Below are positions 1 to 8,771 of a stretch of 34,108 bases of DNA, in pieces. The stretch covers positions 1 through 34,108 of the forward strand of contig CALDTL010000058.1 in the NCBI GenBank assembly GCA_937923965.1, read 5' to 3'. This DNA comes from an uncultured Caulobacterales bacterium. Its GTDB lineage: Bacteria; Pseudomonadota; Alphaproteobacteria; Caulobacterales; Maricaulaceae. The notes beneath the pieces were generated by a model that saw only the letters and a list, made by a program, of their open reading frames with translations, searched no databases and was not told the DNA's origin. The translations under genes and the position numbers were made by a program. Positions within the stretch are counted from its first letter, which is position 1, and every line of letters starts with the position of its first letter.

Positions 1-428
1 CGTCTGAGTTCGAAAGGCTCTGGTCAGTCCGTGGCGATCCCTCTGCCGGTTAGTCCGATTTCATCCCTGTGCTAACCTGAGCACGTGCTGTCAGCGTGGA
101 CGACCAGTCTATATCGAAGCCCATAATGGAGCGCAGAATTACTTTGATGACTCCGGATAGAAGAGCGAATGCAGACGAAAGCAGAGCGACCGTAACCCGA
201 ATGGGACAAGACCCCGCGAGCGAATAGCGAGGCGTGGCTTGGTTGGAGGCCGCTTGTCGGCCGGAAATAGAGCGCGGTCGCGCAACGCGCGGCTGCCCCA
301 AAAGTGCTGTCAAAAGGATAGATAAATGAAGCAAAAAAACCTCAAAAAACCGTGTTGACTATACCAAATCAATTATAGAAGCGATCGTCACCCAAATGGG
401 CTGGGACATTGCCCAGCGGCGGCAGCCG

Positions 429-455
429 TAGAGCGCGGCCGCGTCATTGACGCGG
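429..455. repeat. Copy B of an imperfect direct repeat (TAGAGCGCGG[T/C]CGCG...ACGCG), containing the perfect inverted repeat CCGCGTCA-T-TGACGCGG at 439-455
   Basis: TAGAGCGCGGCCGCGTCATTGACGCGG at 429 resembles TAGAGCGCGGTCGCGCAACGCGCGG at 268; the palindrome was checked by reverse complement. Confidence 0.6.
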
Positions 456-513
456 GACGCCATCCCTTCAATAAACAAGTTTCTCTTTTGGCTTGCAGGA
501 GGCATATCTTTTC

Positions 514-1803
514 ATGGCAAAGCATCTAAACCTGAATTCCTCCAAGTTTCTGGTCAAGGCCGTTAGTCAGGACGTCAGCCTATATGGAGATTTCATAGAG
601 AGACTGAACCATGCTTTAGCCCAAGAGCGGTTTTCAATCTTTGCAAAATCAACTTTTGAAAGAATTTCAAATTCAGAACGTCAACGTAAAGTTAGGATCC
701 CAATTATAAAAAGTCTCGTATGGGTCTTCAGCGCTTTGACCTTAATTGCTATATCCGCACTCATACGAACATTCAATTATTATAGCCTTATCAGTACTCT
801 TATTGTGCTGATCTTTGCAATCTCCAGCTGGTCCTATTTAAAATACCTGATAGATCGACCGGAGAGCCACCTCGCCGATGCTTTACTGGAAGGCAGTCCG
901 AACTACGGGACAGCAAAAATCGTCCAAACATGGATGGAAGGAGTCATAGCCAACGGCACTCGACTTTTTATACAAAATGCGTCGGAAGACATATATAAAT
1001 GTAGCCAAGCGTTCTTGAACGGCCGCAACGCCGTAATGGTAGCCTTGGGAACACACGAACATCGTCAAGTTATAGGTATACCAGAACTCATTCCTGAAGG
1101 TCCTTTCATGTACCGGAAAGACGATGAAGAAGATATTTTCGCATCGCTCGAAAGCGCGCTAGAACTTAACCGACAAGGGCGCCCTCCCAATCCGAAAGTA
1201 ACGCCCTCCCAAGAGCAGGTCTCAGTCTCCAACACTAAAATCGCGAATGAGAAAACGTCCACACCTTTATCTTCCGTGAAAACTGAACAGTTAGAGTCAT
1301 TCGAACAGGATCAAAAGCCCCCCGAACAACTTAGAATACTATCCGCAAAGAAGCGTGGAACATACTATGAAAAGGCGTCTTATAAAGCGCATGACAATAA
1401 GCATTTGAAGACCGTTATAAACAATCGAGAAATGCTGGGCTTGCTTGTTGACTATTTAAAGACGGATGACGCCAAATTATTTGTCTTAAAAGACATCGCC
1501 GCAAGAGAGGGCTGGGGGGACGGCTTTAAATATATGTATGACCATCCCGCAGAACTCAGAAGTTATCTCCTGAATAAAACTGCATCACGGCAGTTCGTGC
1601 AAAAACTATACGGACCAGAGATGTTCAATTTTCCGACCGACAGCAAAAACGGTAAAAAACGAAGGAAAAAATTCCGGCTTGGCGAGGATCGGGACATAAA
1701 CAATTTCATAATCGAGTGCTATGTTATTCCAGTCGATCAGTTATTGACAGACTCAGCAGAAAATACTCAACCGAACTTGTTTGGTTGGCTCAATTTTCCC
1801 TGA
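514..1803 (+). CDS. Hypothetical protein with two predicted TM segments and a C-terminal soluble region
   Basis: Long ORF. The track starts at TTG 493, but AGGAGG at 498-503 precedes in-frame ATG 514. Hydrophobic stretch VWVFSALTLIAISALI...LISTLIVLIFAISSWSYL. No family recognised. Confidence 0.75.
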   Translation: MAKHLNLNSSKFLVKAVSQDVSLYGDFIERLNHALAQERFSIFAKSTFERISNSERQRKVRIPIIKSLVWVFSALTLIAISALIRTFNYYSLISTLIVLIFAISSWSYLKYLIDRPESHLADALLEGSPNYGTAKIVQTWMEGVIANGTRLFIQNASEDIYKCSQAFLNGRNAVMVALGTHEHRQVIGIPELIPEGPFMYRKDDEEDIFASLESALELNRQGRPPNPKVTPSQEQVSVSNTKIANEKTSTPLSSVKTEQLESFEQDQKPPEQLRILSAKKRGTYYEKASYKAHDNKHLKTVINNREMLGLLVDYLKTDDAKLFVLKDIAAREGWGDGFKYMYDHPAELRSYLLNKTASRQFVQKLYGPEMFNFPTDSKNGKKRRKKFRLGEDRDINNFIIECYVIPVDQLLTDSAENTQPNLFGWLNFP

Positions 1804-1943
1804 ATCTCCATCTCAGCGAATTTTTTCTGGGTCCCCCATGGGACCCCAACTTCCAGCCTCTTCACCCAACCATATGCCTATGCAAGCGTACATATGCCTC
1901 GAACCGAACGGCAATAACTACAAACGCAACATAGGAGATCAAC

Positions 1944-2129
1944 ATGATCGATAAATTACTTACTTTTGACGAAGTCGCCGAAATCACCAGGCTCCATAAA
2001 TCCTCGCTTTATCGTAAGGCGCATGAGGAGACGGACCCCTTTCCTAGCTATTACATCTATGGCCCTCGCTATGCGCGCTTTAAAGCCTCTGAGATTGAGA
2101 ATTGGCTGAATAACTTGGAGCCGTCGTAA
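1944..2129 (+). CDS. AlpA/MerR-like helix-turn-helix DNA-binding protein
   Basis: MIDKLLTFDEVAEITRLHKSSLYRKAHEE...ASEIENWL has the layout of AlpA/excisionase HTH_17 proteins; RBS-like aggagat upstream. Confidence 0.75.
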   Translation: MIDKLLTFDEVAEITRLHKSSLYRKAHEETDPFPSYYIYGPRYARFKASEIENWLNNLEPS

Positions 2130-2434
2130 TGCCCCGGCGCAAGCACCCTAAACTCCATATACCCTTTAAGAGTTTTAGGGATATGGACATACTCGAATTC
2201 TGCGCCAACCGAAACGGCATGAAGCTAGTCCCCTGGGCGCGTAAAGCGCTTTTGGCGCAAGCCAGAGCTGAGACCAAGGACGCTATACTCCGGTCAATGT
2301 CCAGGCGTGCGGTCCTAGAAATTCTCTACATATTGCGCGCGCTCGCCGGGCCAGACGTCACGCAGAGAGCGGCTGCACAGGCGGCGGCCACCTTGAGAAA
2401 GGCAGAGTCTGATGCGTCTCAAGAATTGGAATAA
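2129..2434 (+). CDS. Small basic protein, possible relaxosome accessory (MobC-like) protein
   Basis: Overlaps the previous stop (TAATG) and lies in the relaxase operon; basic N-terminus and helical Ala-rich C-terminus. Function inferred from context. Confidence 0.5.
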   Translation: MPRRKHPKLHIPFKSFRDMDILEFCANRNGMKLVPWARKALLAQARAETKDAILRSMSRRAVLEILYILRALAGPDVTQRAAAQAAATLRKAESDASQELE

Positions 2435-2942
2435 TCACCCCATTGAGGAACTCGCGCTTCGGTTTTTTTGGGATCACCCTGCTCTGGTCTTTATGGCTCT
2501 AAGCCTCCTGTTTGCCATGGATGATCTGGGCAAACCGTTTTTATATGGTCTCGCTTTCTTTTGGGCCCTGCGTCGGTTTCGACTGCCGAACCCTGGTCAT
2601 GACGAGACGATTGAAGGGTTACGCGCAAAAATTAAAGATCTTGAAAAAGTAATTGAAGATCAGAACAAAACTAATAGTCAACAAAGCCAAATCTTACTGT
2701 CTTTGACGCCAGCCGCAGATTTTACGGAAAAATGCCTTGAGGCCATTGAGGCTATGGAGCGTCTGGTTCTGCGCCATGAGCAATATGCGATAGCTTTGAC
2801 GCCGAGCTTGGCTGAAAACATCAAGCATATACGCCGCGATGAGAATTTCCCGGATTTATTCGATAGGATGAAACCGCCGGGGGAAAAGCGCAAACGCAAG
2901 CGCGAGCAGACCAAAGACATAAAATTCAAGAAAAAGCCTTAG
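2412..2942 (+). CDS. Membrane/coiled-coil hypothetical protein of the mobilization operon
   Basis: Overlaps the upstream CDS by 23 nt; hydrophobic ALVFMALSLLFAMDDLGKPFLYGLAFFWAL, then a coiled-coil-like segment and a Lys/Arg-rich tail. Confidence 0.6.
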   Translation: MRLKNWNNHPIEELALRFFWDHPALVFMALSLLFAMDDLGKPFLYGLAFFWALRRFRLPNPGHDETIEGLRAKIKDLEKVIEDQNKTNSQQSQILLSLTPAADFTEKCLEAIEAMERLVLRHEQYAIALTPSLAENIKHIRRDENFPDLFDRMKPPGEKRKRKREQTKDIKFKKKP

Positions 2943-2945
2943 GTC

Positions 2946-5657
2946 ATGCTGTCCCTTGGATCATTAAGCTCTGCTTCGGGCGCGGCTAATTACTTCATAA
3001 AGGGCGGCAATGAAGTCGTTGGCTATTTTGCAGGATCTCAAGCCGCATCAGAATGGGGCGGCTCCGCCCAAGCCCATTTTAAGCTTAAGGATGGCCCCAT
3101 TGATTTAGAAGCCTTTGAAGCTCTCTTGGACGGACGAGTCTCGGACAAACAAACATTGGGGCGTATGGTAAAAGGCGAGCGGCTGCGCGACCCTGGGCGC
3201 GACTTTACGTTCTCCGCGCCAAAATCGGTTTCGCTGGCTGCAATTGGAGTTTTGGAAAAACCAATCCTGGACGCGTTCTCCCGATCGGTCAAAACCGCCA
3301 TGGACTATTACGAAACCCATTTCGCGCAAGCGAAGATTTGGGACAAAAAATTAGGGAAGCAAGTCAAAACAGGCGGGCAGCAAATTCTCTTTGCGCATTT
3401 TTTAGACTTTGTTTCTCGCGCGAATGATCCTCAGCTTCACATGCATACCCCGGTCATAAATTTGGCAATCGGGCAAGACGGAAAGATCAGGTCCCTGAAT
3501 TTCGATCTCGCCTATAAGCATAAAATCCTCCTCGGAAATATTCAGAGGGCTGAACTGGCCAAAGAGCTAAAGGCGCTGGGCTTTACTATTCGCCCCGCCG
3601 GTAAAAACGGTCTCTGGGAATTGGAAGGCCCAACACCAGAGGTCTTAAAGACCTTTAGTAAGCGCCGTGAGCATATGGTCCGCACAGCGCCGCACAGAAC
3701 CCAAGATGCCAAGTCCATGGCGCTTCTGGCCAAGGTCACGCGACCGAATAAAACGAATATCTCACCAGCCGTGCAAAAAACCAAATGGACGCAAGAGTTA
3801 GCTCAGTTAGGGACATCCATTGCGGGTTTCACCAAATCTCTCACGCACGGGGACAAACAAGCACATGAGGCGCCGAGCGCCGCGGACGCGGTTAGCTACG
3901 CAATCTCGCATATGTCGGAGACAGAGCATCAATTTGATCGATATGCGCTCCTGAGACATGCCATGGTCGCAGCTTACGGCAATATTGATATTAAAACCAT
4001 GGAGTCAGAACTGCAAAGCCGCGTGGATAAGGGACAGTTACTAATCTCGGAAGATGAGCGCTGGTTTAAACCCATGGCTGCGGTAAGGCTGGAGCAACAG
4101 CTACTCACTGACCTGGATAAGGGTCACCTTAAGGCCCGCGTTATCACGCCTAAAGCTTTTGCCGCCGAGGAGGGTCGATTAATAGGCCTTACGTCCGGTC
4201 AGCAAAAGGCGGCCGAGTTAGTCTTGACAGATTTACACCGCTTTATCGGGGTGGATGGCGTCGCAGGCACAGGTAAAACCTATTCGCTGCGGCAGCCTCT
4301 TACAGTGTTAAAAGCAAAAGGCTATGAGATCATCGGCCTGGCCCCAACGGGCAGGGCTGTAGAAAATCTCACAGAAAAACAAATTTTTGATAAAACTCTG
4401 ACCGTTCAGAAGTTTCATAAAAACCCAATCGGCAATTCCAAAACAGTTTTGGTCGTTGATGAAGCCGGAATGGTTGGCAGTAAGATTTTTCGCGAGATTA
4501 TGCATTATGCGAACAGCAAGAATATGCCTCGGGTTATTTTTATGGGCGACCCAGAGCAGCTCCCTCCGATTGAAGCGGGACGCCCCTTTGAACATCTGAT
4601 CAAGAATGGACTTCGCTCAGTACGCATGGAAGATGTTTTTCGGCAGGCATCAACACGCCACCGCAAAGGCGTTGTGGAGTTATCTAGGCATGAGCTCAAA
4701 GCGGCGTTTAAGACCTTCGAAAAAGAAATCCACGAAATCCCTAAGCCGGATCAACTCAAGGAGGCTCTAAAGCTGCGCGGGAAAATGGATGACCCGATGA
4801 TTATCGTAAATACCAATGCTGAGCGGCGCGCAATCAATACGGCCATATCCGAACAAAACCGCGACGCCTCCGGCCAGAAACAGAGGATTTGGGATCCCTT
4901 TTATATGACAAAGGCCGAGAAAACCCGTGTCGGCAATTATGAGGGTGCAACGCATATCCGGTTTAAGCGCAATGTTGGGCGCGATTTTAAGCGCGGAGAG
5001 ATTTACCGGATTGCTGGCATCGATTACCAGCGGGCTAAACTGCAGCTCAGAGGCAAAGACGGCGATAAGCTCTACTCGCCTGCCCGCCATGGCAGCGGAA
5101 ATAGCTTTACAGACGTATACAAACAAGCCGAGGTCAATTTGCGTCCGGGTGATAGGGTAAAATTCAGACAGGCAGATAAGAAGCTTGGAATTTCGAATAA
5201 TGACTTTGGCCGCATCGTTAGTCTTAGTCAGTCCGCCGTCAATATTGAGCTCGATGATAAAAAGACAATATCGCTGCCGAGAGACCACAGAATGCTAGGG
5301 CATCTAGATCAGGCTTGGGCGAACACAGCCTATTCAGCTCAAGGCGACACCGTCAAAGACGCGGTGACCATCATGAATGGGGACAGCAATCCCCTGACAA
5401 CCCTCGCAGCGCTTTATGTCGGCGCCTCTCGGCACAAAAACAGGCTTGCGATTATCACGGATGATAAAGACCGCCTGCTTGCGACAATATCTGAAAAACT
5501 GGATTTAAGGAAAGAAGAGATAAAATACCAAGACCCCTCACGGCAGCTCGTTCCTGCCAAAGAGATTACTGGGCGTAATCAAAGGCGCCAAAACATGATC
5601 TCGCCCGATCCGATTTTACAAAATCCGGAGAGGGAAAGAAGCGATCGAGGTCGTTAG
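2946..5657 (+). CDS. MobF-family conjugative relaxase with helicase domain (TrwC/TraI-like)
   Basis: N-terminal TrwC domain with FTFSAPKSVSL and NDPQLHMHTPVIN (His triad region); helicase Walker A GVAGTGKTYSL, VVDEAGMVGS, FMGDPEQLPPIEAG. Confidence 0.93.
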   Translation: MLSLGSLSSASGAANYFIKGGNEVVGYFAGSQAASEWGGSAQAHFKLKDGPIDLEAFEALLDGRVSDKQTLGRMVKGERLRDPGRDFTFSAPKSVSLAAIGVLEKPILDAFSRSVKTAMDYYETHFAQAKIWDKKLGKQVKTGGQQILFAHFLDFVSRANDPQLHMHTPVINLAIGQDGKIRSLNFDLAYKHKILLGNIQRAELAKELKALGFTIRPAGKNGLWELEGPTPEVLKTFSKRREHMVRTAPHRTQDAKSMALLAKVTRPNKTNISPAVQKTKWTQELAQLGTSIAGFTKSLTHGDKQAHEAPSAADAVSYAISHMSETEHQFDRYALLRHAMVAAYGNIDIKTMESELQSRVDKGQLLISEDERWFKPMAAVRLEQQLLTDLDKGHLKARVITPKAFAAEEGRLIGLTSGQQKAAELVLTDLHRFIGVDGVAGTGKTYSLRQPLTVLKAKGYEIIGLAPTGRAVENLTEKQIFDKTLTVQKFHKNPIGNSKTVLVVDEAGMVGSKIFREIMHYANSKNMPRVIFMGDPEQLPPIEAGRPFEHLIKNGLRSVRMEDVFRQASTRHRKGVVELSRHELKAAFKTFEKEIHEIPKPDQLKEALKLRGKMDDPMIIVNTNAERRAINTAISEQNRDASGQKQRIWDPFYMTKAEKTRVGNYEGATHIRFKRNVGRDFKRGEIYRIAGIDYQRAKLQLRGKDGDKLYSPARHGSGNSFTDVYKQAEVNLRPGDRVKFRQADKKLGISNNDFGRIVSLSQSAVNIELDDKKTISLPRDHRMLGHLDQAWANTAYSAQGDTVKDAVTIMNGDSNPLTTLAALYVGASRHKNRLAIITDDKDRLLATISEKLDLRKEEIKYQDPSRQLVPAKEITGRNQRRQNMISPDPILQNPERERSDRGR

Positions 5658-5667
5658 AGTTCGCATA

Positions 5668-5790
5668 CTATCGATCCCATTTGCGGTCATCGAACCAAAC
5701 ATAAGCATAGGTGCAGATAGCCACGAAAATGAGAATTAGAAAAACAACTATGACGGGATACACGTCCTCCATGGCAATAACACCTTTCAT
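5668..5790 (-). CDS. Small single-TM membrane protein (40 aa)
   Basis: Hand translation of the minus strand: MKGVIAMEDVYPVIVVFLILIFVAICTYAYVWFDDRKWDR*. Below the track length cutoff. Alternative start at the second Met. Confidence 0.5.
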   Translation of the reverse strand: MKGVIAMEDVYPVIVVFLILIFVAICTYAYVWFDDRKWDR

Positions 5791-6049
5791 TTGAGCTTTC
5801 CCGTAAAAATAGCATTTTTTATCCAAAGGCACAAATTGGAAGATTGGCTATCTTTGATTTACCCTGAAAAATCGCCTCACTGCCCCCAACCTGAAGTCAC
5901 GATGATCCTCATTGCGGACCTTAGCTGAATGCCGCATTTTTCAAATATGAGCGATCACGAGCTCCTTAAAGAGGCGAAAATTTAGCATTTGAGCTTGTCG
6001 TAAGACCGCGTTTTCGAATGCTCGCAACAACTTAAGAACCTTCACTTGT

Positions 6050-8662
6050 CTAGAACTCGCGCTTCAAATTGACAGATACTGTTGTCCCCGGATCATAGCT
6101 GTCGACGACAATTACTGTATCACCCAAAGATTGGCTGGCTTCGTAATTATCACCAAAGATATTTTGGACTTTAAACCCGACTTTGTAATCACCACCACGC
6201 AGAGTGAAATCCTTGTTGAAAACAAAATCAACCGTTAACGGCAAGCTTTCGATGATAGACGGCAATCCGTTGGACCTATCCTCAACTGCACGAATACGAT
6301 CAGACGAATAATTCATCAGAAAAGTCGCCTCCCAATTTGCATCAAAGTCTTCGACACCTAATTGCAAATTCGCAAGATGATCGCTTTGCCCCTGGAGTCT
6401 CCGTCCATCGCTGTACAGACCCTCAGCGGAGAGTATCAGCGGCGAGACCCCTGAACTCGGGTTAACTGAAGGCGGCGTAATCGAGACGTTGCCATCCGCA
6501 CTAACGGAACTATCCGTGTAAGTGTAATTGGCGCGAATGATTAGCTCTTTTGTTTCGAACTTTTCGCTTTTTAAGCCTAGCTGATCGAAGGGCATGACTT
6601 TTTCGAACTCTGCTTCAACCCCGAACAGCTCGGCGCTAGGCGCATTCAAAAAGCTGGTTGCATTGCTTTCGCCCAGCCCGTTAAAAATGAACTCTTCAAT
6701 CGGGTCAGTGAAATCTTTGTAAAACCCGCCTAATGTGACGAATTGCTTGCGGCCAAAATAATACTCTATTCTGGCGTCAAAGTTATTACTTTCTGAGTTC
6801 TTCAAGAACGGGTTCCCTACAAAGCGGTCATCTGTGTCGGTGTTTACAAAAATAGATGGCGTCAGTTCTCGAAATTGCGGACGGTTAATCGTCTTAGACG
6901 CCGCAAGACGAAACTGGAGATTATCAGCAAAGGTGTAAGTCAGGGTCGCCGCAGGTAGGAGGAAATCTTCTGACAAATCGTCAAACTCAAATCGACTGTC
7001 TGCAACAGTGGCCTGAGCAATCGCCGTTTCCTGCGTCGAATCTTCAAAACGTAAACCCGCCGAGAAACGGAGTTTTGTGTTAAGTTCAACATCCAGCGCG
7101 GCATAAGCCGCGAAAACATTCAACGCAGCTTCAGAGATATCGGGGAAACCAGTTGTTCCGCTTCGGCGAATTTCCAAAATCCCGGCATCAAGCACCTCGT
7201 CAGAGAAAATACTATCAATTCGAGAGAAGCGAAGCTCTTCGGGAATTGAGCCGAAATAGCGGAAGTCGGCCTGCTCGCTATCTCGTGATTTATCGAGATA
7301 TGCACCGCCCAATTTCAATTCAGTGGACGTGTCACCAAAATCGACAGGCAGAATAAAATCTAATCCGGCGTCAAATGTCGTGTCATCTAGTTCAGAGAAG
7401 CGAATGCTATTATTCGTCCCCGGACGATTAAACTGAAAACGGAATCCGTTTCCATCTTCAAAATCCTCATAGTTCACGCGCCGCTCGTAGGGGGCGTCCC
7501 TGCCAGCTTCCGCATAGGCCAAACGCCAGTTTACTTCAGCGTCATTTAGGCCTGAAAAATAATGCTCACCCAAAAGCTGCCCCATGTAGACTTCGCGCTC
7601 AAACCATTCCGTAAAATCTTGGCGGTAGATGCGGTCTTCGCGGTCCAAACCCGTAAGAATACGAGCTTCTGCAGACGACTGCCGCGTCGCAAGGCCTACT
7701 AATTGAACGCTGTGGTTTCCATCGAATTCGATACCCAATCCCACAAGACCATTCAGCGAGATTTTATTCTCTGTGGAGAGGCGCGTGCCTTGATCAAGCA
7801 ATACAAGTTGATCACCAGAACCGATGTTTGCGGTGTTGTCCTCGCCTTGTCGTGTTTCCCAACTATTGTCGTATCCGGCTGTTGCAACCAATCCAATCGA
7901 CATGCCGTTTTCTAGGTCCCAGCGTTCACCACCGGTCAGCCGAACACCTCCATTGAAGGGAACATTCTTGGATTCATCAACAACGAGTGTGTCAAATGTA
8001 TCAAAATTTTCTGTGGGAACACCATCTTCATCGAGGGCTGGCAGATCACGCAATCCGTCGTCAAACCCCGTAAAATCAGATCCAGACCCTTGATAGGTTA
8101 AGCCTGTCTCGAGTGTTGTCTCAGTATTTACAGATCCTGAAAGAGAGACCTCGAAGAAGCCTTCATTTGGCAGGTCTTTCGTCGTCATGTTGATGGCTCC
8201 GCCACCAAACTCACCCGAGAATTCAGGGGAATATGTTTTTGAGACTACGACGCCATCTAGGACTGATGTCGGGAATAAATCCAATGGCGCAACACGGCGT
8301 AAAGGTTCAGGTGATGGGAGCGGCGAGCCATTTAACGTCGCCGAAGAATACCGCTCATTCAGGCCGCGAACGACAACGAACTTACCTTGACTGAGCGATA
8401 AACCCGTTACGCGCGTAAGAGCCGATGCGATATCGCCCGCACCTGTGGTTTCAAACGCTCCGGTGTCTAGGACACTCGTGATTTCGGACGTTACACGTTT
8501 GGTATCAGGGATGTTTGTGGCAGTTACGACAATAACATCTTCGACTTGCTGGTCTTGCGCAAATCCAGCTGAGGCCAAAAGAGATGTTAGAGCCGTTGCG
8601 CAGAGTACACGCGATGAAAAAGAACGTTTTGAGAATGAATGCGTCATGAAATATTTGTCCAT
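6050..8662 (-). CDS. TonB-dependent outer membrane receptor
   Basis: Signal peptide, TonB-box-like VEDVIVVTATN, plug region (KFVVVRGLNERYSSATLNGSPLPSPEP), terminal Phe (NLKREF). Met at ~8647 may be the true start. Confidence 0.95.
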   Translation of the reverse strand: MDKYFMTHSFSKRSFSSRVLCATALTSLLASAGFAQDQQVEDVIVVTATNIPDTKRVTSEITSVLDTGAFETTGAGDIASALTRVTGLSLSQGKFVVVRGLNERYSSATLNGSPLPSPEPLRRVAPLDLFPTSVLDGVVVSKTYSPEFSGEFGGGAINMTTKDLPNEGFFEVSLSGSVNTETTLETGLTYQGSGSDFTGFDDGLRDLPALDEDGVPTENFDTFDTLVVDESKNVPFNGGVRLTGGERWDLENGMSIGLVATAGYDNSWETRQGEDNTANIGSGDQLVLLDQGTRLSTENKISLNGLVGLGIEFDGNHSVQLVGLATRQSSAEARILTGLDREDRIYRQDFTEWFEREVYMGQLLGEHYFSGLNDAEVNWRLAYAEAGRDAPYERRVNYEDFEDGNGFRFQFNRPGTNNSIRFSELDDTTFDAGLDFILPVDFGDTSTELKLGGAYLDKSRDSEQADFRYFGSIPEELRFSRIDSIFSDEVLDAGILEIRRSGTTGFPDISEAALNVFAAYAALDVELNTKLRFSAGLRFEDSTQETAIAQATVADSRFEFDDLSEDFLLPAATLTYTFADNLQFRLAASKTINRPQFRELTPSIFVNTDTDDRFVGNPFLKNSESNNFDARIEYYFGRKQFVTLGGFYKDFTDPIEEFIFNGLGESNATSFLNAPSAELFGVEAEFEKVMPFDQLGLKSEKFETKELIIRANYTYTDSSVSADGNVSITPPSVNPSSGVSPLILSAEGLYSDGRRLQGQSDHLANLQLGVEDFDANWEATFLMNYSSDRIRAVEDRSNGLPSIIESLPLTVDFVFNKDFTLRGGDYKVGFKVQNIFGDNYEASQSLGDTVIVVDSYDPGTTVSVNLKREF

Positions 8663-8683
8663 CTAACCTATGGAAAATTAGTC

Positions 8684-8715
8684 GGGCTGGTGATGAGGTT
8701 AGTAATCACCAGCCC
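8684..8715. terminator. Perfect 11-bp stem-loop between lipoprotein and TBDR genes
   Basis: GGGCTGGTGAT (8684-8694), 10-nt loop, ATCACCAGCCC (8705-8715). Terminator, attenuator or processing hairpin cannot be told apart by eye. Confidence 0.55.
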
Positions 8716-8745
8716 TACACCGGATAAATCCAGTGATTCGGGGGA

Positions 8746-8766
8746 GCCGCCGGCAAGACCGGCGGC
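8746..8766 (-). terminator. Strong GC hairpin just downstream of the lipoprotein stop
   Basis: GCCGCCGG-CAAGA-CCGGCGGC perfect 8-bp stem; no clear U-tract directly after it on the minus strand. Confidence 0.55.
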
Positions 8767-8771
8767 AGTGA

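Noticed and set aside
50-334. 94-aa minus-strand ORF at the left edge
   Set aside because: Low-complexity translation without domains; overlaps the repeat/hairpin region better explained as non-coding.
4767-5288. 173-aa antisense ORF in the relaxase gene
   Set aside because: Lies fully opposite the well-supported relaxase-helicase CDS; no recognisable motif.
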